Below are positions 42,705-52,406 of a DNA stretch of 64,000 nt, piece by piece. The stretch is from Chlorophyllum brunneum. Its lineage: Eukaryota; Basidiomycota; Agaricomycetes; Agaricales; Agaricaceae. Below the pieces are notes generated by a model. The model made no database searches, had not been told where the DNA came from, and saw only the letters and a program-made list of their open reading frames with translations. Position numbers and translations under genes: made by a program. The first letter of the stretch is position 1, and each line of letters opens with the position of its first letter. Location of the stretch: positions 1,240,001-1,304,000 of the forward strand of contig OY756146.1 of the NCBI GenBank assembly GCA_963576785.1, read 5' to 3'.

Positions 42705-43908
42705 GGCTTCGCGTTTAGGCAGTGGACGTGTGAAGGGGGTGGTCTTTTAGTGGAACCTGAGGTCTTGAGTACTGGGTTGAAATAGGGTCAAAAACGGGAA
42801 TGACACGACTAAGACCGCAACTTTGACACCAGTCTATAAAAAGACGCCAAATAAAGCCTACCCCTAAACATTGGGTAATCGACCGGCCTTGCCTAGGAAA
42901 ACAGGGCCGAACTAAGCAGCCCTACGGATCATTAATCATTCACCACCGAGCGCTATTTCAACCCTGATTTGAGGGAAAGGACAGGTATTATTATAGCCAT
43001 GTCGAGTATTGGGCCGAAATGGACTAGTTAGTTCTCCGGTGGCGTTGACGACAGGACACTGCACCACAACTTCGCGGAAAGTCCAGCCATGTTCCGGAGG
43101 GAGCGACGTGCCCGGTGGAGTGGTCTTTAATTGAATAACGTTAGTGACGTCGCCTTCGTTGTCTATGTGCATCTAGCCATCCATTAATTACCGCACCAAC
43201 TCATTCATCACGTCGACGTGACACAGGGGAGATTCGAAGGGTTGGAATTTCAAACAACCAACGGGTTCCATTCCCCACATGTTTCCACACCACCCCGGCT
43301 AGGATAACCAGGAATTAAAGACGGTGAAGGGGGTTGCATGGAAGCTCCTAAATAAGAAGTATTTATTCACCAAGATCCGGAGTGCAGAGAACCCCAGACA
43401 AAGCAGGAGCATAGCATAATCATCCACTTCCACTATGAGATTGTAAGCCCACCAATGAATATCGACGAATAACGCCAGGCAAGTTGATGTCTAGCCGCCG
43501 TGCCTTACCAAGTGCTCTCCGGCATAAACCCCCCTGGATCCGCTGACGCCTGCCCAGTCATAATGCATCCGCAAAATTCACACAACGGTGATTTGATCCT
43601 AAACCTGACATTCAATCTGGTGGTGGTCCAGTCTACTATGGTCGTCCCAAAGCCATATGCCTGTCGTATATCGAAACGGTGGCCTATGCTCGATATCAGT
43701 GCATCACTATGTCGGAGTGCACGAAAAGGGGCCCGAATCCACACATTTCTCTGAGTGTGCGTAGACAGTCTATCCGTGAGCCCGAGACGACGCAGTACAA
43801 GCTCTCTACTACCCTGCTAAGGAGAGTCAGCAATCACTGACGCTCAAAGATGAATGCTTACTGTCAAACGATTGAAGTTCGGTATTTCAATGCTAACCAC
43901 TGTCACCG
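42705..43908. other. Spacer between RNase H copies 1 and 2, with coding-like fragments
   Basis: About 1.2 kb. Two minus-strand frames look more protein-like than chance: 43744-43505 (GFGTTIVDWTTTRLNVRFRI, followed by a donor-like GTAAGG) and 43172-42936 (GWTFREVVVQCPVVNATGEL, ending at a TGA). They could be exons of one small unidentified gene, but I could not join them in phase. Confidence 0.3.
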
Positions 43909-44502
43909 TCATCTTATGCTACCACCTTTTGCCAACTCATCTGCATCCTCATTATCCTCCCTATCCACCTTCCAGAACTTGACAAAAGTTCCATAATCGT
44001 CCTCAAGCTCGTCGACTAAGGAATCCAACTCCTCGAACTCATCTCTATTCGCCACGTCGACCCCTCTTGCATTCGTCCACCCATTGTCCTGCCACTTGTA
44101 AATTCGTTCTGTGATACCCTTTACAAGATACTCAGAATCCGATGCCAGGACAACAAGATTGGTGTCTAGTTTATCGTCATCCAACAATTCTTTGATCTTG
44201 ATCAAGGCAGCAATGGCAGCTCCAACTTCCGCCCGTTGGTTGGTCTGTCGGCCACGGGCCAGGTGCTTTGAAATGTTGTGGCGTGAATCTGGGCCAAAAT
44301 ATACTCCAATCCCTCCACGAGCCGATGGTTGCCCGTTACAGAGACACGCGCCATCGACGAAAACGGCGATATGCCGGCTGACTTTGACTTCACCTCCACG
44401 TCGATGAAGGATATTGGTGAAAAGCCTCCGCCTGCGTTTGAATAGAAGATCCTCTGGAGTCATGTCGCCTATGCGAAGGGGCGTGTATAAGCGATCAGAC
44501 AT
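43909..44502 (-). CDS. RNase H type 1 (RNase HI-like), cluster copy 2
   Basis: Single-exon paralogue of copy 1, 197 residues from MSDRLYTPLR. I chose the ATG at 44502 because its start aligns with MSRVYTPP of copy 1; an upstream in-frame ATG at 44559 would add 19 residues. Catalytic residues are all present: AVFVDGACLCNG (Asp50), NQRAEVGAAI (Glu92), VVLASDSEYLV (Asp122), DREDNEDADELAK (Asp188). KWQDNGWTNARG corresponds to the substrate-binding basic segment. The leader contains MTPEDLLF, shared with TPEDLV in copy 3, so the leader is part of the family and not random. The C-terminus is shorter than in copy 1. Presumably active, but biological role unknown. Confidence 0.82.
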   Translation of the reverse strand: MSDRLYTPLRIGDMTPEDLLFKRRRRLFTNILHRRGGEVKVSRHIAVFVDGACLCNGQPSARGGIGVYFGPDSRHNISKHLARGRQTNQRAEVGAAIAALIKIKELLDDDKLDTNLVVLASDSEYLVKGITERIYKWQDNGWTNARGVDVANRDEFEELDSLVDELEDDYGTFVKFWKVDREDNEDADELAKGGSIR

Positions 44503-45112
44503 AGTAAACGGCTGTCTGGGATTGGGGCTGGGAGTGAAACCGGGGGCAAGGAATTGCAATACCCATTAGGACTCCGAAAATGAACATGGTGATACCATGA
44601 GGACCTGATAATCATTAATCGGGATCCATGTATGGTCTATTAGTGGTCCATCTTCAGGAACCTTTAACGTATCCGTACAGCGATCATTGCATGCTTGGAG
44701 TACACTGGTGAAAGGACAAACGATGGTCAGTAGGACTCAGATCCTATCCTGTTTTGGCTTGGCAACAGCAATCATAACCCCCTTTTTCGAAAATAATATT
44801 CCTCTTTCAATTTGTCCACTTTCCAATAGGGCCAACTTATTATTCTGAGTGGCTGCGACCCGATTTCACCCTAGGTTTGTATTCCGATTTCCTCCCACTT
44901 ATAAGAGGCAGATTATCGGCGGCCCTCCCCAGCGTGACGCTGAGTAAGTATTGTAATATTGACTTAGTACACCAGACAGAGATAGTGGGAACGAAAAAAA
45001 TCGGGGGGGGGGGGGGTTGGAATTTCGATATAGAATAGCTAAAGCCTATACTGCATGAGTAATATAATGCAGGGCAACGAAGATACTAATATAATGAATG
45101 CCATACAGGCCA
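44503..45112. other. Spacer between RNase H copies 2 and 3
   Basis: About 610 bases without a protein-like frame. It contains a run of 14 consecutive G (about 45003-45016) preceded by an A run, which is a slippage-prone tract. It presumably holds the promoter of copy 3's downstream neighbour (copy 2) and the 3' end of copy 3. Confidence 0.4.
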
Positions 45113-45715
45113 TTAATCAGATGGAGACTTCACAGCCTCTTTCGCCAGTGCATCCGCTTCCGTGTTGAACTTCCTATCCACTTTCCAGAACCGTACACGA
45201 ACACGATTCTTTTCGAGGTGAAGAATATGCCTCTCCAGCTCTTTAAAGTCCTCTTCATGCACCACTGGCTTCCCGGTCGAAGTCTTCCAACCATTCCGAT
45301 TCCACTTATAAATCCAGCTCGTCATGGCGTTAACCAAATAAGCTGAATCAGTGGCCAGAACGATCCCAGCCGAAAGTTTGAACCTTCCTCGGCGCAAGAA
45401 TCTCTTGGTGTAGATTAGAGCTGCGGTAGCCGCCTGTATTTCGGCACGTTGACTGGTCTGTGGACCATCTTGAAGACGTTTGGAGATGTTGGCGGTTGTG
45501 TCACAGTGGACATATACACCTATACCAGCCTTGGCGTTTGGTGTGCCGTTCCCCGGGCAAGCGCCGTCGATGAAGATGACAATGTCGCGAGTTTTGTTGA
45601 TATGGAACTCCTCGCAGCCACCACAGTGTGAGACCAGGTCTTCAGGGGTTAACTCTACGCCAGCATCAGAGAAGAGGGCGAAATTTCTGCTGTCCATGAG
45701 TTGGTATAAGGTCAA
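45113..45715 (-). CDS. RNase H type 1 (RNase HI-like), cluster copy 3
   Basis: Single-exon paralogue, 200 residues. Catalytic tetrad complete: IVIFIDGACPGNG (Asp50), SQRAEIQAAT (Glu92), IVLATDSAYLV (Asp123), DRKFNTEADALAK (Asp188). The leader includes ELTPEDLVSH, as in copy 2, plus a Cys pair (CGGC). It is the most diverged of the intact copies in the linker between the first and second catalytic strands. The helix region KWNRNGWKTSTGKPV is closer to bacterial RNase HI (KKRGWKTADKKPV) than that of copies 1 and 2. A second in-frame ATG at 45697 (MDSRNFALF) is an alternative start. No intron, no signal peptide. Confidence 0.84.
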   Translation of the reverse strand: MTLYQLMDSRNFALFSDAGVELTPEDLVSHCGGCEEFHINKTRDIVIFIDGACPGNGTPNAKAGIGVYVHCDTTANISKRLQDGPQTSQRAEIQAATAALIYTKRFLRRGRFKLSAGIVLATDSAYLVNAMTSWIYKWNRNGWKTSTGKPVVHEEDFKELERHILHLEKNRVRVRFWKVDRKFNTEADALAKEAVKSPSD

Positions 45716-46303
45716 AGTATTGCCGGTGGTCCAACATCACGATGGTGAATTTAAAACTGACACAGATCGATCCAGTCGCAAACAAACAGAACGATGACTA
45801 TGCTTAGCATGACGCTCTCCCGGACATACTTGCGCCCCATATGAACGGGTGCCCTGAGAAGAGCGGTTCCAAACTCCGGGTTCATCATTTCCGTGGGGCG
45901 GCACGTTAATTGCCATAGGAACATCGCGAGATATAAGGCCACAAATAGCAAGTACACATCAAGTTTGGCCAGTTGAAGTAGACCAGTAATAGAGGTATAG
46001 AGCAGAGGGCTTGTTCATGCCCTAGTAATCATACCATCTGATCGGACTACGAATAGTGACTGGGCCTGACCAGGCCCACAGAGAGGAGTTAATCAATTAT
46101 GGATGAAGTTAGGTTACGAACTGACACACAAAAGTAAAGGTGTCGTGGATGCGACACCAGCATGGCAGCATCAAGTTGCATGTCGTTTGGCTCTAAGATA
46201 ATGGAGGGAACTGAGGTTCAAGCAATGGGTGTGGGCAAAGGTCTACGCAAGTCATGAGCCGGCAGCGAGAATTAAGAGGGGTACCCACTGACGCACACAT
46301 CAC
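45716..46303. other. Spacer between RNase H copy 3 and the broken copy 4
   Basis: About 590 bases without a supported gene. A minus-strand 68-codon frame at 45957-45751 begins with a hydrophobic stretch (LLFVALYLAMFLW) but has no other support. Confidence 0.3.
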
Positions 46304-46721
46304 TCAGATTGAGAACGCAACAGCTCCCTTTGCCAGTGCATCCGCACCTTTGTTGTACTTCTTGCAACTTGCCAGAAACGGACACGGACGTGGTAGTTTT
46401 CGGGGCAGATGGTATGGCTCTCTAGCCCCCCGAAGACTTCGGTATCTATGACTGGCTTCCCCTGCGAATCTTCCAGGCGTTCGTGTTCCGCTTGTGGATC
46501 CAACCCATCATAGCGTTGACGACGTACGCCGAATCGGTGATCAAGACAACACCTTGGAGGCCAACCCCAGCCCGAGCAAGCCCCGTCAATGAAGAGGCGG
46601 CATCTTGGCCTGTTATAGAAACTGGCCCTGAAGGTGTTAGTGAGGTGATCGGAAATCGGCAGCTCGACAATACTTTTTTGAAATTAAGCCTCGAGGAGGC
46701 CGAGTGTGTGGTGTCGAACAT
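46304..46721 (-). pseudogene. Broken RNase H, cluster copy 4 (internal deletion and frameshifts)
   Basis: A remnant of the same family. The minus strand reads RLFIDGACSG and then jumps directly to GVVLITDSAYVVNAMMGWIH, so about 60 residues including the second catalytic motif (QRAE with its Glu) are missing, and the two parts are in different frames. KRNTNAWKIRR follows, then after another frame change KPVIDTEVF, YHVRVRFWQVARS and GADALAKGAVAFSI before a stop at 46304. It is closest to copy 3 (shared DSAYLVNAM, KPV and VRVRFWKV patterns). Not able to encode an active enzyme as it stands. Confidence 0.75.
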
Positions 46722-47074
46722 TTCGTCTGTCAAGAAGGCTCGAGCAGAGGAACTGTGACAACGTGGGTCAATCCACCGCAATAAATAGGCAGCCGAATAA
46801 AGCTCAGGGCGGAAGGTGTTGTGTACAATTTGGTCCCTCGCCGTAATCCTCAGCGGCGGCAGCAGCGCACTTTTGTTTGTCCACAACCACATCCACCACC
46901 AGCCCCGCCTTCGCCTTCCAAATCCTTACACTGTAGGTCTCCCCTCTTCTCCCACTATCGGGCCCTTAACGACCCTTGTACACCCAGCCTTCGCTCTTTT
47001 CTCATCGCTTACCTTTCTTTCCCCGCCGCCCGGGCTCTGCTTTGTTGTTTCTACCAAACACTACCCCGCCCACG

Positions 47075-48301
47075 ATGTCCTCTAGCGCAAGCTCCCTTGA
47101 CGAGAAAAAACTCTTCATCGATGCCGAGGCCAAGGTCTCCGAGGGCAGCCAATCGCCCCTCCCTACTCCCGTCTCTGCAACCCAGCCCAAGCCCAAGTCT
47201 AAAGCCTCCACAGCTACCATTATCCCTATCTGGATCACTCTGAGCTCGGCGGTCATCATCTATAACAACTATCTCTACAACACCCTCAGCTTCCAGTACC
47301 CTGTTTTCCTTGTAACATGGCATCTCACTTTCGCGGCCATCGGAACCCGTGTTCTCCAGCGGACAACCAACCTCCTCGATGGCGTCAAAGACGTTCATAT
47401 GACCAAGGATATGTTTCTCAAGTCGATTCTTCCTATAGGTCTCCTCTTTTCAGGAAGTCTTATCCTCAGCAACACTGCATACCTCTACCTCAGCGTATCA
47501 TATATCCAAATGCTCAAGGTTAGTCCCCTGTGGGCAGCCCGTGCCTTTTCCCTCTTGATACACATCTTCCAATAGGCCTTTACCCCGGTCGCTATTCTTC
47601 TCATCCAATGGTCGTTCCGTCTCCAAGAACCCAATAAGAAGCTCGCCATCATTGTCTTCATGATTTCATCAGGCGTTGCTCTCGCCTCCCAAGGAGAACT
47701 GCGCTTCAACCTGATCGGCTTCCTGACCCAAGCCGCTGCTGTCGCCGTACGTACTCCCCCCCTCGCACCTTGAGGTTATTAGATTTAATTCCCGCATTAA
47801 GTTCGAGGCTTCCCGACTTGTCATGATCCAAGTCCTTCTCCACAACCTCAAGATGGACCCCTTGGTGTCACTCCACTATTATGCTCCCGTCTGCGCCGCC
47901 ATAAACCTTATCTTTCTACCCTTCACCGAAGGCCTCGCCCCCTTCTACCAGTTGCCCAAGCTCGGCGCGGCTATCCTTCTCAGCAACGCTGCCGTTGCTT
48001 TCCTCCTCAATGTTGCCGCTGTGTTCCTCGTCGGTGTTGGTAGTGGCCTGGTACTAACTCTTGCTGGCGTCTTCAAGGTCAGACAGACGTTCGAGCTTTG
48101 ATGACACGTACTGACAAATTTGGGCTAGGATATTCTCCTTATTACAGGTTCCGTCGTTATCTTTAACAATGATATCACACCTCTCCAGGTCTTCGGTCAG
48201 TAGTCCGATTATTTCGTCACCATGAATCTCACGAGCCGCTTGTAGGGTATTCTGTTGCCCTTGCTGGACTTGTTCTCTTCAAGACTTCCGGAGGAAAATA
48301 G
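47075..48301 (+). CDS. TPT/DMT-family sugar-phosphate or nucleotide-sugar transporter
   Basis: Ten-span carrier of the triose-phosphate translocator (TPT) group, which in fungi mostly works in Golgi or ER membranes; substrate unknown. The start at 47075 (MSSSASSLDEKKLF) gives a soluble head of about 50 residues. Spans follow: IPIWITLSSAVIIYNNYLYN with the conserved NNYLYNTL.F.YP motif, FLVTWHLTFAAIGTRVLQR, ILPIGLLFSGSLILSNTAYL and YLSVSYIQMLKAFTPVAILL, the TPT signature joined over the intron at 47519-47575. Next are LRFNLIGFLTQAAAVAFEASRLVM, SLHYYAPVCAAINLIFLP and SNAAVAFLLNVAAVFLVG. The last exons give DILLITGSVVIFNN, then VFGYSVALAGLVLFKTSGGK. All introns keep phase; the gene is intact. 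Confidence 0.9.
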
Positions 48302-49129
48302 ATGGCATGACAACTTAATTCTTGGACGATTCATTTTATCTGGGGCACTGTCAAAACTGCATATGATATATATACTACTCCAGCTAGACATAACCGCTAC
48401 TCTTTGTTGACAACCGGTATCCTCCTTCGTTGTGATTATTTCGGACCTTGGCCTCGCCCGGTATAATACTACATCTTGTAAACCAGATCTTCACTATAGG
48501 TGCTTAGAAAGACACATACTTCTCGCCCTGATGTCATAACGTCCTCCGCCGGTTGTTCGAAGTCGATGCAAAGATATGGGGGAAGAGAAACTGATGCATG
48601 GGTGATATTTCTCTCATCTTATATTCATTTCTTTACCGATCCCTCTCACGTCGAGCATCACAAGCCGTCATATCCCCCTTCTTATGCGTATGGTTGCTCG
48701 TCGAAAATCCCACACCATAACACTGTTTGTCCGCTTTTTATCCCCTCAGCAAGATCTCCGGAAATTTTACAGCCTTGGGGAAGGTCGCGTGGGGAAGTAG
48801 ACGAAAGTAGATCCAGCCTTGATACCCTAGATTTAATCTTGGAGTAGGGGGGTGGTGGCGATGAAAATGTATATACAATGTGTTATATTTTTGGGACGCG
48901 GGTTGGAGCATCATGTCGGCTCGAGAACATGTTCGGAAGTCGGGATTGTTATCCCACCGATCACTGAGAAGACATACGACATTTGTTGAAAAATCTGAAG
49001 GCTATTGATGACGGCCTTGTCATGGTCTCCCCTGCTATTTGGATGTGGATGGGGAGCAGTAATGCTACGACAACGATGACTTCAATATCATGATGCTAGG
49101 GCTACTGTGGACACCCTGTTCTGTACGCC
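48302..49129. other. Convergent intergenic region
   Basis: About 830 bases between the transporter stop and the stop of the leftward membrane-protein gene. A 115-codon plus-strand frame at 48500-48847 has no family resemblance. No RNA gene or repeat recognised. Confidence 0.35.
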
Positions 49130-50900
49130 TCAACTTTGATGAGACACCGAAGAGCCTAGGCTCAGGTGCATAAAACCCACGACAGAGCGTAACACATTTC
49201 CCGGGACGTTTTTACTTTGTAGATTCCGTTTATCCAAAGGTATTAATTCGATAGCGTTGGACATGGGGTCTTGAGAATCTGTCAGGGCGCTTGTTTTGTG
49301 TTCTATGAACATGCGGGTGGTGATGCTCCTGCGAGTGAGTGTAACCGAGGTTGCTGTGAGCATGATCCTACAAGATTGCATCCGGAATGAGGAGAGACTC
49401 TCGAAAGAGGAAGGGAGGGACATACGGGCAAAAAGCCGCCGGGATGCTAAGCTGTTGGGATAAATGACAGAAACGTGTCAGAAGGTGTGTTCTGAGACCT
49501 GATTAATGGTGACATACCCATAGCATATGTGTCTTGGAAGAGAAGATTATCGTGCATAACGAAGTAACTGTGAAGTAACGTTGGTTGGCTCGTCAAGTGA
49601 TACTCCACCTAGTAGCCAGATAATATTGCACCTAGGACAACGGAGAATATGGTGGTCCCACTACATCCTAAGGTTTGAGTGATGGAAGGCCCACAAGAAA
49701 TGATTTCCACTTACTCCCAGAACACCTTCCTCACTGCTTCTGAGAATTCCCAGGAATCGGCACCTTGTACAGTCACGTAGATTGCCAATGAGTACAGATA
49801 GCCCTACGTCGGATATTAGAAGAACCGCGAGAACGGGAGAACAGAAATAAATCGCACGTGAAACAAAAGCGGAGGAATATAGACCGTCCAGAACCTCTTT
49901 GGTGGATAGGCCTTGCAACCAGCTGAGGTAAGGAGGGAACTGGGTGAATCAATGGTTGTCACAATAACAAGATGTTTATCAGACGTGGCAAACAGAACGA
50001 GGGACAGTGCTATTGAAAGTCCCAAACATATGGCCAAGCTGATTCTGAAGTTGCGCTGGTGTTCGAAGATATTCCAAAATATATTGGAAACATAAGCTTC
50101 AAAGCCGGGTTACTTGTGCTATCCTCCGTCAGAAAGAAGGCGAACATACCTTGTCCTACGGCAATGCAAAATAAATTCAACAGGAGCGAAACACGGATGG
50201 CTCGCGTACATCTGTGTGACGTGAGGATGGGGTCAGCGTGAGGGTCAAGCGGAGTGACTTACGTCTGCAAGTATTAATGCGTCATTTCTCAGACCGAAAG
50301 GAGACTGGTACGGTTCCGCAGCGTACCTGAAGGGTTGGATTTGGGACTAACGCAACTGCAGTGGCAAAGGAGACTCTGGTTACTAGCGGTCCTGAAAAGC
50401 TGTGCGGACTGGAGCTTACCATACAGAGACGCGCTGTAAAGATGGGCGCTTAAATTCGGTTCAGTGAAATTGGGAGATTCAGACTTACATGATTGCGAGC
50501 CAAGTCGTGTAGCGATTCTGACGAAACAGTGCCGTGAGTCGTATACATCGTCCAGAAGCGGGTAAATTTACAATGAAGAACAATCCTCTACCCTTCGTCC
50601 ACTCTCTGTCTTTCCAGAAGAACACCAGCTTTGAGATTGGAATGAGCATTCACAGATCTAGACTCAACAAATCATAGTAAAACCTCATCGATGGAAGTTA
50701 CAGTATGCTCATAGGCTGGGAAGTGTTGCTCGTGTGAGCGACGGGACTCCCCACCCACGATAATCTGTCAACTTACCAAGCCACGAGAAGAGCGCTATCG
50801 TGAGTGTCTGGGCGTTTCTTGTCCCTTGAAAGAAATCAATGTATTCGTCCTGGCCTAGCACGTGTGCGGCTAGCTTGAGCTCGCTGGAAGCGAATATCAT
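49130..50900 (-). CDS. Multi-span membrane protein, DUF6533-like
   Basis: Basidiomycete-specific type of seven-span protein, function unknown. ATG at 50900 opens MIFASSELKLAAHVLGQDEY. Joined exons then read AYEHTVTSIDE, FFWKDREWTKGRGLFFIVNL (the D/YEH...EE...W...W...ALF pattern of DUF6533) and LFRQNRY. Later exons give GPLVTRVSFATAVALVP, an IRVSLLLNLFCIAVGQG-like span, RNFRISLAICLGLSIALSLV, VYFCSPVLAVLLISDVG, LSVLIGNLRDCTR, and a C-terminal cytosolic exon 49423-49130 (SFRMQSCRIMLTATSVTL). At least seven short introns were inferred by eye and some borders are uncertain, so part of the gene could be damaged. The CRIML.. C-terminal motif is usual in this family. Confidence 0.55.
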
Positions 50901-51126
50901 CGTCTTGGTGGGTGTTGATGGGGGGGAGGGGTAAAAATAAATCACTTTTGATGTCGGTGTCACCGAGAGGAGAGGACATTTTGACGCTTCATGTCCACAA
51001 CTTTGCAGCACGGACCACCAAATGTGTTTCGCAACCTCAGACGCAGTAAGAGATATCATTGGTCGGTTCTAGTACTATATCTTTATCACGCGGGATTTTT
51101 AGAGCCGACTATTCACATGATGGCGG

Positions 51127-52406
51127 CTATTGCTTCTTCAGCTGGTTTGTCCACCATTCCTCGAATAGGGAAAGCCCAAGTCCACCCTCGATACCCAGCT
51201 CCTCTGTTTCTTTTGTGGAAAGGTGACAATCCCTTGGACGAGTCGTTGCGCCATCACCTGTTGGCGGGTTGGAGTCCGGGATGATGTGAGAGTGAGGCAG
51301 GCCAAGAATCTTCGCGAAAACCAAGCAAATCTCGTATTTTGTGAAGGGTTCGTCGCTGCTGTAGTGTAATATGTGTGGAAGAGGTTTCCGCTGAACTGGA
51401 TATTTGTCAGGTGATGATAGTTTCAGATTGACATGAGATCAGGGATGTACCTAAAGCACGGACCAAAAAACTGGCGATGTCGTCCACGTTGGTGGGATAT
51501 CTGGTCGCGTAATGGTCCATTTTATATTGCTTCCCAGATTGATCTTGAACGACATCAAGCAGAACATTTATAGCCGAGTCAGAATTTTTGGGGGCTCGGC
51601 CATATCTGGTCACTCGTTATTGTTTTGTAGTGGGTTCAAAGCGGAGAGGACTGACAAGACCGGAACCCTGATAATAACGGCTTTCGCACCAGCCACCGAA
51701 GATATAGCAATTTCACCCTCTCTTTTAGATCTTCCGTACAGTTGTAAAGGGTTTGGCTGAGAAGTGGGCCCATAAGGGGGAGAGGTCCCGTCGAAAACAT
51801 AATCTGACATCGCGAGTGTGGTTTTGTTTGTTCGTATGGAAATCGATTGGAGTCACCTTACCAGTGGAAATGTACACGAGCGTGAACCCAAGGTCTTTGG
51901 CAAGGGAGGCAATATGACCAGGTACCTCCGCATTGAGCTAGGAAAATCAGACCTTTTGGGTGAATGTCATCACATATAGAGTGTGTGCTTGTTCCTTACT
52001 TGCTGCGCGCCATGAGGATCCTGAACGGCGTGTTTCGCATATCAGAATCATACTCATTGTCTAGGCCATGGTCTTACTCTCTCTGCCACATCAGGACGCC
52101 GCTCGGCAGCACAGTGGATAACCCCTGAATCAATGCTGAGAATCGGACGCCACTGAAGATATCGAACACGTACAGTCAGGATTCTGTTCTCGAAAGAATT
52201 TCTGGACAGTATCCTTTTCTGTCAAATCAAGCTGCGCCAACCCTTCGGCTTTTCTCGAGTGGGCAAGGCCGATAACTGAGTGGTTGACTTTCTCGAAAGC
52301 CTTGTAAATAGCAGACCCAAGTACTCCAGACGCCCCTACCCCCGACCGTCAAGAAAACGATTCAATCTTAACCCGCTGCCATACCAGTGATAATCGTTTT
52401 GACCAT
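51127..52406 (-). CDS. RmlD/MAT2B-like NAD(P)-binding reductase
   Basis: Extended short-chain dehydrogenase most like the beta regulatory subunit of methionine adenosyltransferase (MAT2B) and bacterial dTDP-4-dehydrorhamnose reductase. Rossmann start MVKTIITG joined over an intron to ASGVLGSAIYKAFEK. Then SVIGLAHSR, LDLTEKDTVQKFFREQNPD, VIHCAAERRPDVAE, YVFDGTSPPYGP and YGRSKREGE (the YxxxK pair), AVIIRVPVL, YKMDHYATRYPTNVDDIASF, ILHYSSDEPFTKYEICLVFA, and C-terminal PRDCHLSTKETEELGIEG. That set, with YVFDG.PPY and the D.W..R.PT.V.D segment, follows MAT2B closely. About six introns. Whether it binds a MAT catalytic subunit or reduces a sugar nucleotide is not decided here. Start ATG at 52406, stop at 51127. 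Confidence 0.82.

Noticed and set aside
42006..42785. 259-codon plus-strand ORF opposite RNase H copy 1
   Set aside because: It lies antisense to a well-supported RNase H gene, and its composition is the mirror of that coding sequence.
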